DNA of 64,000 nucleotides from Atopsyche davidsoni (Eukaryota > Arthropoda > Insecta > Trichoptera > Hydrobiosidae): NCBI GenBank assembly GCA_022113835.1, contig JAILWY010000007.1:9215001-9279000 (forward strand), in the 5' to 3' direction. The notes under the pieces were generated by a model. It was not told the DNA's origin. It saw only the letters and a list, made by a program, of their open reading frames with translations, and ran no database searches. This document shows, piece by piece, positions 1-14,280 of this stretch. Both the position numbers and the translations under genes were made by a program. Within the stretch, counting starts at the first letter, position 1. Every line of letters begins with the position of its first letter.

Positions 1-3000
1 TAAAATATGATTTTTATAACAAGTAATTTTGAATGAGATATAATGAACGATAGAATATACAAATTATATTTATATATCTATGAGATTCTAAAACATAAAT
101 ATAATTAGTATTTTATTTATGATAATTCAAGAAATGCAATGAATTTCAATTTATATTTATTCAATAACATCGGCTAAATTTTAACTTAATATGAAGACGC
201 GTATATTTAACACTATTTATAATTCTGGTGTGTTGTTTTTGATTTGTGTTATAATAAATTCAAAAGATTAAGAGCTTAAATCAAAGCTTCGTATCAAGCT
301 TCGCGAGTTACTAACGAATTATGTTTGTAATAATAATTACGAGCTATAAAATACCCTGTACATGTCTGTTGTGGTTTATCGTTTATCGTTATACTGTATA
401 CCTTTTTCTGAGAATTAAAAATAAACCAGAGGCTGAACCTCGGCGGCGATTTAAAGCTATATTTGCGTTGTAAGTACAGGCACTCCAGGTGTCTTGTTCT
501 TTGTCAAAGGTCCTCGTCCTTGTGGAGGTCTCCATCCTCCATTCTACCAAGTTACCTGCTGGTTTCTCCATAGTCACGCGTAATATGATCTGGAGTGATT
601 CAGAACATCTCACGATGCTGGTCTGCAGGGAAAATCCTCGAACCGTGTCGGTTTCCCCTGTCGTTAACATGTTATTTTATTGAATTATCACATGTTGCGA
701 AGTGATGCATTTATTACTACATGCAGAAATTAAACTTTACAAGTGCGTGTATTTTTTGCGAGTTGCATTGTTTGATAATTAAATTCGTGTTGATTTATAC
801 GAAACAATGAATATTTTAAATCATTATATATGTGTAATATGTAAACATGGTATCAATATAAAATTGAATTGCTTTGTATATCATGACATATGTCAATAAT
901 CCGAGATCTGATATCTGGGGAACTAAACTTGATCTTCGTCTCACAACCCTGACGTGTGTTTTATGTCTTAGCCTATCCATTAACAATGATATCATTACAT
1001 CCGTAAATGTATAGAGCGACCTACATTGAGTGCACAGTGGACAACTCTCTGTCTCCGTGGGACTTACAAGTGATTTGTTACAGCGAGGAGGCACTGATTA
1101 CCTGCCTTGGGCCATTACGACTTGTAACAGACACCTGTATTGAATTTGCAAACAAGGACACCTGCCATGTAGGGGAATAGATGATTTGGTTGTACAATAG
1201 AAATAGTTGAATAAATTATAAACGTATGCGTTAAGCGTTAAATACTTTTTTTTATAAAAATCTGAATGGATCTATGAAATATCTGTTATAATGAAATACG
1301 AGGATGAGTCTGAAACAATACTTCTCTCAAGAGACGAGGCAGAAAAGCAAACAGTTAGGATCACAAATAAACAATTACGGTTTTATCAGGCTCAATACGT
1401 ATCCGGTATTTGCTTTTTTGTAAACAAGAAAAAATGTTAGTAGGCTATTGCTTAATCATATTTGGTTGATACATATTTAAAATGACCTTTTATTGTATTG
1501 ATTTGTATCATTAAATTTAACTGATTAGAAAAAAATATTATTTAAGTGATAACATCACTTAATCAGTTTATTTAACAATAGGCGATTTTTTCGAATGTCA
1601 TCCAACAATATTGCATATCATCCAAGAGATGAGTATTCATTTAAAGAATAGCTTATATTGATTGTTTAAAGATATCTTAAAGATACAATTTTCGTCGTGA
1701 AACAGAAAACCAATAATCCAATTATAATAAATAATAAAAAAAACATTTTATAAAAAGTAATTTATATACTTATAACACATGGAAAGATCTGCCTCTAGTT
1801 AGTGATATCTGAATCGAAGACAATGTAACAGCTCAACCCTTGCATGACTCCACAATATAAAATGCATTTTATAATTTACATTTATTTTCATATAATCATA
1901 AAATAAAAAAAAATCAGTCATATTCCGACAGTAATTGTATTTCTTCATTATTTTCATTAGTGCGATAGTAACCAGTACCAATATTTCGCAGTTGATAATA
2001 CTAGACGTATTAAATATAACCTATTATTGCGTCCCTAAGTACATATATTACAATTTTTTTTATACGTGTAACTATTATTAACTCAAAAGTTTGTGCAAAT
2101 ATAAATAATTTTTATAAATAAATTTCTTGTTCCAACCTAACAATCGACAATATAAACGTGCACTTTCTAGATTACTCAATATATTTTTATTGTTTATATA
2201 ATTCAATTTTAAGGAGTTGTTCCAATGTTATATAAATCTTAATCTTCTTCTTCGGGTGCTTCTCCTCAGAGCAGGTTGGCGAGGCTTTCACTGAGCATAT
2301 ATTTATGCTGAGCCAGTGTTCCTGGTTTTCTTAAGGAGAACAGTCTAGTGGGTTTCTGGGTCCTTCTACACCGCAGTTTTATATTCGAAGGAAAAGTCTG
2401 CTTATCTTAAAAAAATATTAGATGGGTAAAGGGTTAATATGCAAATTGCGGTGTCTTTATCGATGAATCTGTCACTTGTGTATGCCAGGGCAAGTTGCTG
2501 TCGCGACAGTTTGTCTGACATCCATTTGGTTACTTAGTGTCCACGCGACTATTGTATAACACTACTTACTATGCTGCACAATAAAGATCTATCAAAAGCT
2601 GTCATAACAGATCTATTCTAAGATGTATTTTTTTTATTATGAAGTTATTTTTTTATCAGCTGCATTTGATTATTGATATTTATAGAGTTTTATCATTTAA
2701 ATGCGTTTTATGAATATTGTTGAGAATTAAGCAGATGCGTTGCTTTACATTACGTTAGATCCGTTATACTCGTCTCTATACAAATGTATATTTAACACTT
2801 ATGGACGCGTGAAAAAATAATTATTAAAAGATGTTGCATTCTTCCTTTTTATTTAATTGATTATGAAATGTTTGTTAAAAATATATCCATAGCATTATTA
2901 ATTAATTTATTATTTTAAGGTATCGCAATAATGAAGTCTAAAATATATTTTTTTTGATCATGATCCTGTCAGTCATATTATGATTGATTTTAAAAACAAT

Positions 3001-3113
3001 AAATTAATAATTATAAAACAGTATCAAAATAAACGGTTTTGTATGTTTACACATACTTTTATGATATAGGATTGGATCCAGCATTGAAACAGTTTACTTA
3101 TACATATTATCAG
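1..3113. other. gene-poor AT-rich stretch
   Basis: No gene is recognised. Two slightly GC-richer islands (about 420-690 and 900-1160) have open frames and splice-like signals but no family match; the first is listed separately. Around 2238-2380 there is a TC-rich patch that resembles decayed repeat sequence. The rest is AT-rich with homopolymer runs. Confidence 0.5.
400..670 (-). other. coding-like island, unidentified
   Basis: A roughly 270-base island with higher GC than its surroundings stays open on the minus strand for about 90 codons and on the plus strand for about 60. On the minus strand an AG (plus 655-656) precedes the open part and a donor-like CAG/GTAACT occurs inside it near 560, so a short exon is conceivable. 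The minus translation is charged and polar (it contains LQIILRVTMEKPAG), the plus translation is hydrophobic. I do not recognise either. It could equally be a transposon remnant. Confidence 0.2.
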
Positions 3114-3306
3114 ATTAGAAGTGGACAATTATGATTACAAAGTATCAATCTCAGATATTACCTGCAAAGCTCCTCGTGTGATTATTATTAATAGAGGCTT
3201 GTTATATTTACCGGCCATGGTAGAAGGGCAGAACATTCTACAAGAACGTGCCGACACCCTCGTAGTTACTGGTGTGACCTTCCACAAAGTCACTCCGCGA
3301 TCTCAG
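3114..3306 (+). CDS. internal coding exon of an unidentified gene (partial)
   Basis: What is seen: an acceptor (…ATTATCAG) ends at 3113 and a good donor (CAG/GTGAGC) starts at 3307. The 193 bases between are open in one frame and encode about 64 residues rich in alternating hydrophobic and charged residues, including KVSISDITC, VIIINRGLLYLPAMVEGQ and ADTLVVTGVTFHKVTPRSQ. The exon starts with the last base of a split codon and ends on a codon boundary. GC content is clearly higher than the flanks, and the peptide has a beta-strand-rich look. I do not recognise the family. No convincing partner exon was found nearby, so neighbouring introns must be long or the other exons lie outside the window. 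The strand, open frame and paired splice signals make a real exon likely; function is not inferred. Confidence 0.55.
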
Positions 3307-6300
3307 GTGAGCTACCGATTAGGGATGGGGCGATCGATTACCTTTGATCGATAATTTATATCTTAAAAAAAAACCATCGTTGATTTTTCAACAAAATTAT
3401 ATGATATATTTAAAAAAATAAATAAACTGCAAATGCATTGGCGTCATTGAAACATAAAGGTGGAATTTAGACATACAGAGAGTTGAGTACTTTGGTTGAT
3501 TGATGATCAAATTTTTGTTATTTATCTATATCAAGTCGCATTAAAAAGCCGTACCCATCTTATATACATTGCATTATAATTGGACCCGGATAATTGTTTT
3601 TAAAGTTATTAGAAGATGATCATTATCATCACATCACTAGGGTCTAATTTTTTTACAGCTCATCTATATATATATATAGATTTTTAAATAATTTATAAAT
3701 AAAGTCACGTTATATTGGATTTTCCATGGTCGAGAGATCATCGAAATCGATGATCACCAATATTTAAGGTATGCATAATATTTTTTTTGAGATTGAAATC
3801 GATCATGTGACATGTCCCATCACTACTTTCTATTGTTGGAAATATCATATCGTGCTTGCATATAACAATCGTTATATCTCTGTAATTATTAAACAATAAA
3901 TTAGTAAGAGATCCACATCGGCCTGTGATTTAATTGCACATTAATATTAATGTTTTGGGTTACCATACGTCTCGATTTACACAAATTATAGATTATATAT
4001 AAATATATATAGGATACACCAACAAAAATAAATGAAAACTGAATTTATGTATTCTATTCAAAGTATTATAAATGAATAATGGAAACCCTATTGAGTCCGT
4101 TGTGAATCTTGCAATAAACATGTCGATTGTCTCGGCGTCCGTAACCTTTAAAGTGTAGATTCATATTCAGTAGATAGGGTCAGTTAATATATATATTACA
4201 ATAACCATAAATACTTATTGTAATGAAATGTAAATGGAATCTGTTAATTTTTTTGTTACGAATTTATATCTCTGTAATTAGTATGTTTTCAGGTGCCTAT
4301 TTTCAGTGGAGGTTGGTGACAATTACACAAAACATATCTCTATTTTGAGCCAGTCATACAAGTTAGGTTCTACCTCCACGCTCAGTTATATATATATAGA
4401 AAATTAGTTTATATACAAAATTAAATAAACAAACAAAATTCATATTAAAAATTATCCGTCAAAACTAATGCATTTACATAATTAAAAAAAAAATATTTCC
4501 CACCTTTTATTCAACTGTATCAAACAAACGAACGAATCGAAAATATCTTTAAGACATTATTATTTTTTCAGCATTTTACACTTTTTATACTTATTTGGTG
4601 ATTATGGCATATTTAATAGATACTCAATGAAAAACTAAGAAAAGGTAATTTTAAACAAAAGTTAATAACTTATTATAGAACAAAGGAAATTATCCTTAAA
4701 TAATTATTTAAAATATATCATAAATTAAATAATTTAATTTATCATACTTAGTTATTAAAAACTCAAAAATATAAGCCGGGTATGATTTTTATTTTGTAAA
4801 GTGTAATTATATTTAACATTTTTAAAAATAAATTACCAGTTATGCCAATTCTTCTCAATTTATTTTTTGTGATTAAATATTTCTAACACGAAGGGGAGAA
4901 TGACGTCACTCTTAGAGTATTCGTTGCAGTTTTTTTTTTTAATAAAATCAAAAGATTTGAGTTGCACTTTAGTTTTATGAAATCCGGCGTAGGCTTGGAT
5001 TTACTAATAATCCTGCTTTAAATACAAATACAAGGGCGTAGCCGACACGAATGAATCAATTTTCCAATAATAAACAAGTTTATCATATTTTGCAATAAAT
5101 CAAATTGCCTGTACTTAAGCCAGGTTGTGCATTTTGTTAATTTTAATCCAGTTTCTGCAAAACCAATCAACTAACAATTAACGATTTGAATTTTGAAGCT
5201 TGTTAACTATCAATTCCGTTGATTTTTCATCGACAGCTTCTGATTGCGAGAAGTTTTATGATGGAATATATAATTTTAATTAGCCTGTGATTATACATAA
5301 TAAGGTGTTTGCAGAGCATTATTAATTTATATATATTGAAATGTTCTTGTAATTTCTATGTAAATTATTAATTACTTATAATTTAAGATCGTTTACATGA
5401 ACAAGACAATCATATTAATGTTTGCGTCTTTATATGTGTAATTTTATGCTGTGTCGGCCTATACTTATTACAGATATTAATTTTTTATTTTAATATTTAT
5501 ATCATAGCGCAAGCCCAGTTTAAGTTTAATTAAATAAATAGTACAATATTAATTTTTAGATAAATACGACTTTGGACCTTTTTTCTGTTGTAGTCGTTTG
5601 ATGTTTGGGTCATTTTTCTGCTACCGATTTCCGATTTTTAATAAAGTATAATTTTGTTTGAAATTAAAAAAAATACTCCACCGCTGATGATGAAGTGTTT
5701 AAATTTGTCACGCTCCCACACAAAGCATAATTTAAAACATCAAACTGGTAACAGTGAGAACAGCTGATAATGTATCAAGAGGAAGTTGACCTTTTAGGTG
5801 TGGCATGTTTACAAAGTAGATAGATCGGAAGAGGAAATTCGTGACAATTGCAAGCTGCGAACTCGTTTCCTACTCAATCAGGACCCACTGAAAGTCTGCC
5901 TGCACAGGATGTGACGTCCAGGCCGTGACTGCCGGAAGTAGTCGTGCGTAGGGTGCTGTCACTTTGCACGTGTCACTTCTATAAAATTAAAACCAACAGG
6001 ATGAAAGGGGTCGCCGCGATGATGGATACGTTTTACGTCGAAACATGACACAATCTGTTTTGCAGCCTATCAATCAAGTTTTTATTTAGAATTATTCACG
6101 GAAGAGAATCAAACAGCTTGTTTTTTTTGTTGTAAGCAAAATAATAAAAAAAACGTTTATCTACTGATTTTTTTATAAACGAAGTGTAACTGTTATCGAA
6201 GAAGTCAAATTTTTAACAACGTTCAGTGGCAGTATAATTATACACACATAAATGCATTGAGTGCACTTAATTATAATTAAATAAGTTCGTATATTTTTAA

Positions 6301-9300
6301 TCTTATCTTATATCTTTATATTGGTTTATCTATATATCCACATAGTAAATATATTTTTTTTCAATTCAAGTAATAATTTATTTTAAAAGAATTTTTTTGT
6401 TGTGATACTCTGTACTCAGTTTGAGTCAGTCTTGTGGGGTTGATTTTATTGATATAAAATAAAGTCTTAATGAAAAAAATAATGCTAATATGTTAAGAAC
6501 ACCTGAGTATTCTGCTGCCCACAGAATTTTCGTGTAAAACAGCTGTATTTTATTTATTAGCCTTAAAGTTAAGGGCTCTGAGAAGTCGTGATTACAACTA
6601 TCTGAACGGTGTTTCAGCAACCGGTTTCCACAACAATACTCAATAAATCCTTTACTGCTGTTTATATTTATTGTATTCAACAGAATTCCTTAGTACTGTA
6701 CTGGTTATTTGTATTTAAATTTAAAAGGGAAAACAATTAATTTAACTCTGATTATACGAAACTAGTGATTTTCAGTTAAATGAAATTACATTATAGTATA
6801 AAATATTTGATATAAAATATTTGTTTTTATCTCTATTTTTAATAAAATTAATATAAATACTTTCTGTTAAATATATTAAATATACTATGAGTAATTATTG
6901 CTTAAAATACTTCTCTCCTGCTAATGTAAATTAACATGAGTTATAAAGATAAATTTGACCAAAAGTATTTTTTTATTATTAGGTATAAGTCATTTATATA
7001 ATTAATCATTTAATGAACATTATTAGACAGATACTTCATTGAAATCTTTTTCTTATAATATAATAAAAGTGGATATATTATATTTGTATGCGTGGTAGTA
7101 ATTTAAATTAATGTACATGTAAATTATGTGTCCATAAATTGATATTAAATTTAATATTAAATATATTATTAAAAAAGATTTGGTCTTTCGAAGGGTTAAA
7201 GGATTTATGCAATCTAATTTTTAATCAATAAATTTATTTTACTTGTGTTGTCGAATAGCAATATTTATGATAGCTAAGTTAATGAAACAATAGTTGTAAG
7301 TGGAATTTACATAAGTTCAGTTAAGGTACTTTAATAAAGGCATGCAGTTTAATGCATTTTTGCAACGCAGCTGATTGTACAACACTGAAAAAGGGATGTG
7401 ACTAAACCGCCAGCCATTATAAAACCATTAAAAAATATATCACACCATAATTAGTAGAAAATTTCTCTACATAGCTTATATATAAAGTATAAAACAATAG
7501 TAAAATGCCTTAGAAATTATTCTTTATTTCAAAGTGTTTAAGAAATCTGCTTTTTTCAGATATGAATATTAATTTATATATTTTAAAAATCTGCATACAA
7601 AAATTCATTTTCATTTATGTTTAGTACACCTAGAGCTGTGATTTTCATGATATTAGAAAACGTAAAAATAAAGGATTAAATATAAAGATGTATCTTAATA
7701 CTAATAAATTTATTCAAGTTTTTTCCGAATTGAAAAGCACCCACAGCTGTGTGCTTTCTGTTATACTTGTTATAGAATTATCAATATAATTAAATATAAT
7801 AAATACCTTACGTTGTTATAATTAAACATTTTTTTTATGTCTAATTGTAATAAAAGATGATTTGAAGTTAAAATTTTAATACAGTAATTTCTAACAAGAG
7901 ACTCAGAAGTTCAAGTTTAAAGTAATTTTACAAAATAGTTTCTGAAAATTGATCGTACGACATCTGCCGAAGAAAACCTGAAACCCGTACCATCTTATTA
8001 AAAAGATTATGAACTAAGACGCTGTAAGAAAATATACGATAAAAGGTCAATTGAAATATTAAAAACGAAAATAATTGTAACTTTTTAATATCATTTCATG
8101 CTGCAATTTATTTTTGAAGGTTTTTCATTTTTTTATTTTCCTGAAATTTGTGAAAAATTTCATTTTACATTACATTGAATAAATTTCGGCGTCTCTAGCG
8201 ACAAAAAAATATACTGGGTGTTTAAGAAACACATTGTAGAGTTATTGTTTTAAAAACTATATTTTACTTATTATATTATTGTAAATAATTACCCACTTAT
8301 ATTATAATAATCCAATTGAATAATTTTTTAACAAAATTCTTAATAGGAATTGATGTTAAGATATTAATTCACATGAATTTAAGACGATCATTTATTTGGA
8401 TTGTTTTTATTTTTTATAATACTTTGTGGTTAAAAAAATCTTTAAAAATGTTCACAACAATACATTAAACGTAAAATAAACACAAATATATTTTTAAAAC
8501 ATTAGAAACTAGGCGAGGTTAAGAGCTTAGATTTTAAATAAAAATAAAAATAATATGAATTTTAAAAAAACAACCAATTATTAGTTTTTATTAAATACTC
8601 TTACAAAAAAAAGATATGTAAAATATCTAACTATAACTTTTTCAATAAAATAAAAACAATCATATCTTAACCAGCGGCGTGTATTAAATACAAAATATCA
8701 GCTTCTAGTTTTATACATTTTTTATTTTTATTGTTAAATAGGTATAAATTAATTTTATAGCAACCACTAATTTCACATGAAATTCAATCATTTTATGACA
8801 ATTCAAGATTAGTATTTGGAAGTTCTTTAGTTGAGTATAAAATTGCAACAATGGATGTAATCATTGTAACCTTTTTGTAAGTTTACTGATAGCGTAAGTA
8901 CATTTTAAAAATTGACGCCCAGCGTCTGTTTTAAAGTAGATAACACGAAAAAAAATACATAATATGGAACACCATTTATATCTTATCAGTATACTAACTC
9001 ATCTCTTGGTATTTTAAAATTTCAAAGCAATTAACTTCTTCACAGGGCACAGATTTAGATATTTGATGTAATTGTTAGTAAAAGCGGTTGGCTTAACAGA
9101 TAAACTCTAATATTTTTGAGTAAAATACTTGAGTGATTTTCCACATGTTTTTATTTGTGACCGGTTTCGCCAACCTTTCACGTTGGCATTATCAAACAGA
9201 GTAGATAAAGAGTAGAGTAAATAATAGAGTAGATAAACTCTAAAGCTGAAAATGTTTCATGCATGCATTTATAATCAAGAATTGTGTTCACAATTAACCT

Positions 9301-10585
9301 TTCAGTTATGCATGTATTCTACTTATAGAATATTATGTACCTTATTTTATTATGGCTCCAGAAATCATATCTAGCATAAATACATTTTTATGTTATTATA
9401 ATGTATAATTTACACACAATGGAGACCTTAGATGGGTGGGCTTATTGTTAGTGTGCGGTCTGAGCCTGTAAGTGATGACAAATCATTAGCACAAAGTGCT
9501 TGCTAGGGAGGTCGCGAAAATTTTATCTCTCGAACTTCCGTACATCGTATTGTCCTGTTTTTTGTTATTTTTTTATAACTGTTTTTATATATGTGCACGA
9601 AAGGCTTACCTCAAAACTCTCCCGCTCGTCTGTACCACAACAGCAAATCTGAAAAAACACAGTAAAATCAATTTTATTATTACATGCTTTAGTATAAAAC
9701 ATTGACTGAAAAATATGCTACACGCTGAAATTTTTTTCAGGAATGTTGAATTTTCTTTCGTTCTCGTGTATTTCAAGTGTTTTTCACTAATCTTCCTGAA
9801 TGATTCGCGCGTGCTTTAAGCGATATTGACGTATTTATGAAGCGTAACTTTTTCAGGCTTCTCAGGAGTGTGTGTTCAAGGCTTGGGCACGTTCTCAAAC
9901 ATTTAGAAAAAGGAGTTCATTTACAAACCAACCATGAGTTTTTACCATGAATTTTCGAGGATTTGGTTTTCAAAAAATACATATTACACATAAATCAATT
10001 ATTTTTTTGGTAGTGAGGAATAAATTGATTTTATCCTAATACTACGAGTATAAGAACGAAAAATATGAAATATCAGACTTCTTTTCAAGTAATTCGCCAA
10101 AAAATATTTTAACATTAGCTTTTAATTTGAACTCAAATCAAAGTTAATTACTTTAACAGATTTATCTTAATACTTTTTATTCAATGGTTTTAATGTTTTA
10201 ATAGCGTTTTTGTTCAAGAAGCTCTTCGGTATAAATAAAAAATTCTAAATAAACTTATTATCCTGGACAAGTAAAACATTGAAAAAAAAAAAAAAAGAAA
10301 AAAATGTTAAATAGCTCTAACAAAAAGAGGACTCTAAAATAACAAATCTTTTTAAACTTATCGATTAGGGAGCAAAGTAATTTTAGACTTGAATATTAAT
10401 ATTTCTTTATTTGTTTTTCCTAAAATATGGAATAAATGAAATCAAAAAGCCTGAGGCCTTTAAAAGTTTAAAAATAATTATGTCATAAATTTTTAAAAAA
10501 TTTGAACAATAGTTTTTTAATTCAAGTTTACTTTTTTGATATTAAGGGTCACTAAAAAATATGTGTAGAAATATTTCAGCAGGGA
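3307..10585. other. gene desert
   Basis: No gene is supported. The stretch is strongly AT-rich with many stops in all frames. A perfect 20-bp AT palindrome lies at 3662-3681. A GC-richer patch at 5870-6050 has a TATAAAA-like box at 5971 but no reading frame of substance. A copy of a small dispersed hairpin repeat lies at 9158-9199. Confidence 0.5.
9120..9200 (+). repeat. dispersed hairpin repeat, copy 1
   Basis: Contains GTGACCGGTTTCGCCAAC followed by a short loop and GTTGGC, giving a GCCAAC/GTTGGC hairpin. The same layout recurs at 29310-29380 (GTGACTAGTTTCGCCAGC … GGTTGGC … TCAAA), with similar sequence upstream of both hairpins. This indicates a dispersed, non-coding repeat family. Confidence 0.4.
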
Positions 10586-10589
10586 AGAT

Positions 10590-11345
10590 TTAAGTCGCTC
10601 TTTTTCCAGTGAGCTTTTTGCGTTTGCTATTTATGTTTAAAAAACAAATACCCAAAAGGGTCGAAGATTGTGATAATTCCTAAATTTGAGCTTTATCGCC
10701 TTTCAAGGACCTAAGCCTTAAAAAGTGGGTGAAATCCTAGAATCATTATTTTCTAAGCATTTCATGTTTCTTGTTTAAATCACAAATTAAATCAGTCTTT
10801 ACGTTGCGGTTTCCGGTCGTTTTTTTCTCGGTGGGTTTGTGTTTCTGTGCGCAAATCTCGAAGATAACTAATCTGCACAGTAGTGGTATCCAGGAAAATG
10901 CTGATAAAACAAATCCTAATAATTCCCGTGAAAAATTAAAAACGCCGCGGTTTCCGGTCGCCCTTTTTTCGTCGAGTGATTAATATGTATATAAATTTTA
11001 GAGAATTTCCACAACAGTTTTATAAATTTACTTTTAAGCGCAGTGGATGCTGATACAAAGAATCCTGATAATACATGTGCTTAAGCTGTGCGATTTCCGC
11101 TTGCCTTTTTCTTGCCTCCCCTTGTGCTCATTATGTTTTAACAGCAAAATTTCAAGAGATATTTGGACTGTATAGAAATTTTATATATTTACCTCCAAGA
11201 ATAAGAAAATGTTGATACAACGAATCTTAATAACACACGCGTTGAACTACTCAAGCGGCGCGGTTTACGGTCGCCCTTTTCTCAACGAGTTATTCGGCCG
11301 TGCTATTTATGTTTCTGCGCGCGAATACCGGATATATCTAATCTG
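10590..11345 (+). repeat. degenerate tandem repeat, unit about 140-170 bp
   Basis: A motif of the form GCGGTTTCCGGTCGCCCTTT recurs at 10806, 10947, 11090 (degraded) and 11260, with a further degraded copy near 10592. A second landmark, GCTGATACAACGAATCCTAA, recurs at 10900, 11049 and 11211. The two landmarks keep the same order, so this is a tandem array of diverged units with spacing 141-170 bp rather than scattered similarity. Each unit also carries a piece like TTTATGTTTCTGCGCGC. No open frame runs through it. It is either an old satellite or a locally amplified transposon segment. Confidence 0.7.
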
Positions 11346-14280
11346 TACAACTGTTTTTTGCATTTATCTTTAAGCAAATAACAGCCCTTATAACACAATT
11401 ATCGATACGACACGTCGAGTAGGGTGTCCCCACGACCGGCGGAGAGTGACTGGAGCGATATCTGCTCGGTACGACGGGAGCTCCGAGAGACCGCACAGTC
11501 GGCCAAAGTCACACACCGCGTGTCCTCAATGAAATTTTTATACTGATAAGAATATTATTAATAAAATCACAGTACTAAATAAAAATCACAATAACGTGAT
11601 ATCAAATTCACATACCATATATATAATTTTCTTGCACTGGTGATATTCTAAATATGCCTACTCAAATGTGTTGTGAATTGCCATGCAAACTATTTGTTGA
11701 TATATCTTGTTTAAATTAAATATCAATGAGATAAAAAAAACCCTTAGAAGTGAGTGCATCACAAGCAACTTAATATAATATAATATTTCAGATTCAAATA
11801 AAAAAAAAATTTGCTCGGGGTATGAGTTCAAATTGTATAAATGATTTAAACTTATCTGGGTTATTCACTCAAAATGATAATGATTTTTCACTCGAGACTC
11901 TTTTGATACTTAAGATAAGATCGTAAAAAACGTGGATACAGTAAGTGAATAATATTTATTTAGATAAAATAAATCACGACGCACAATCTAATAGCTGAAC
12001 ATCTCGATGTACATAAAATATAAAATCATGCGATTAATTTAAAAATCATGTTTTGACTTTTGATCTCATAAATCTAAGTTCATAAAAATAACTTTAATTT
12101 AGATTGGTTATTTCAATTTAATTTATTTATAATAAAGCTAATAATAAAACTTTTTAAAAACAAAAGGATAGATACTAAATATTGAATGATTCAATTCAAC
12201 CATTATTATTTCTAAGATTGATTTCAATTATCAAAAAAAGATTTCTTTTTAATAAATAATTGTTATTTTTAGTTTAGTGAACTCATTTACATATTATAAA
12301 TCTTTGTATGCAAATATCTTGCTTATGACTCCATAAGTGTAGTTTGAGTTTAACATAATTATTCGTTTGATTTGTTATATATATATATATATATATATTA
12401 AGCCCAGGCTATAAATGTTCTTAAATAAGGACCAAAATAGAAGCTAATGTAGCTAACATTGATGCGTCTACAAATAACCTTGAACACATTAGTAGATATT
12501 ATTTATCTTATTAAATTATATACAGTAATAAAATTCGCATTATCTTGGAATCACGTAAAATATAAATCAGATAATAAATTACACATATTTTATATCTATT
12601 ATTTATGACATTGATAAAATAACAACAGTTCGATTGTGCTTATTACAGAGGCTTCTAAATGATCAAGCCAAATATAATATTTGATGCAAAATATTAATTT
12701 GAAGCTCCTTTTTACCATAAGATTTTGATTGAGCTATGGTGTATGACATATTATACTAGTTTCAACGATTTTTTATATTCTGATAAATAAACATTTTTTT
12801 GTTAAAATTTATAAAAAAACACGTGTCAACGTGAAAAGGAAAAATTTTATGAATTTTTTTTAATAAAAAAAGATTGCTGTGTCCTTGCCTTGGATCTTTG
12901 CTAGGGACTGATAAAAGCCCTTAGGTCTTTGGGTATCCTTGAATTGTGATTATCACATGGCTATAGGCAACATATATACACTTCACTTGGTTACAGCTTC
13001 CTCATTGTGCATCCAAGATATTACTGCCGCTTAAATTCAGTAACCTTGACTAACCTTGACGTAAAGGGGAAACAGTTTTTCTTATTTCGTTACTGTGCCA
13101 TTAAAACGCTTAATAACGCCATGGGAGTCATGAAACATAAAATTATTTACACAGTTTCTAAGAGATTTTGAAGTCCCAGGTGTATGAGTGTATTCAACAA
13201 TTAAAACATTTATAATCCACTAAAAAAAATCTCAAAAGTTTAAAAGCAAAATAAATTTTGACTGGCTTTAGACACAATTTAAAAAAGTAACATTACAAAT
13301 AGATTTGTGTGTAGAATTTTAAACTTAACGAATTAAGATTCAGTAGAAAAACGTCACAGAAAAGTGTTTTTAATATTATAAGTTGTCAATTTATAATTGA
13401 TTAGTTTCTATTATCCTTTTAGAAGTATTCCACATAAGCAATATTACAATGTTTACTATGTCGTTTTATTTGATTATCAACACACAAGTGGAATAAGCGC
13501 GAGTGCTTAGAGCTTATCTAGTCACAAGTGTACAATCTTACTTCATAAGAAGTAAACACATATTTACTTCTTATATGGGAGTTCAGAGCCCCTGACTTGA
13601 TATCATCGACGGAGAGAGACGTGACGATAAATAAATTATATCACAATGGAAAAACATATATTCGTACCTACATAGCATAAGTTACGGCCAACATCCCTAT
13701 TAACTCTCTGTACAGGACCGCATCGTAAAACAATTCTTACATCATTGTTGTCAAGCAACCTTAGCTGTAAAATGAAATCGAATCCTAATAATACACAGTC
13801 AAACCAGTGAGTACATGTTTTTAATTAGAAAATCGTATGGGAAAAGAAATTATATAAACGCAATAAGAAACAAGTAGTCAAAAACAAACTTGGGACATCT
13901 CCGTCATTTTTACTTGTTGTATACAAAAAAATGAAGAATAATGACTTTTTTTAAAGAAATTCTATGTAATCAACATGTAAGTTTATTAATAATAAATGTT
14001 ACATTTAGCCAAGTCAGAGTATAAAAGAGCTTGAGGACCCTCTACACTATTTTCCCTTAGAAAACCATGAACACTAATTCAGCATAAATGTATTTTTAGT
14101 GAGATGGTCGCCAACCTCATCTGAAGATAGGTACCGGATGAAAAAGAAGAAGAAAGATTATACAGTCTTTTATTATCCATGTATAATAAGTAAATTTTTA
14201 AGATAAAAATAACTAGAAAAGCAAACATAAAAAAATGAATCTTGTTGAGAGACAAGACATTTGATTGGTGAAGATCCATT
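11346..14280. other. no gene seen
   Basis: Begins with a GC-richer patch (11400-11525) containing no recognisable frame or RNA, then AT-rich sequence with a (TA)n microsatellite at 12376-12398. Nothing else is supported. Confidence 0.5.
12376..12398. repeat. (TA)n microsatellite
   Basis: About 11.5 uninterrupted TA units. Confidence 0.95.

Noticed and set aside
4293..4420. TTTTCAG/GTGCCT as a ratchet site or exon start
   Set aside because: The donor half is poor, the pyrimidine tract is short, and the frame does not fit the exon at 3114-3306.
5860..6060. GC-richer patch with TATAAAA-like box and a 14-codon ORF
   Set aside because: Too little coding sequence and no donor or homology; a promoter call would rest on one short motif.
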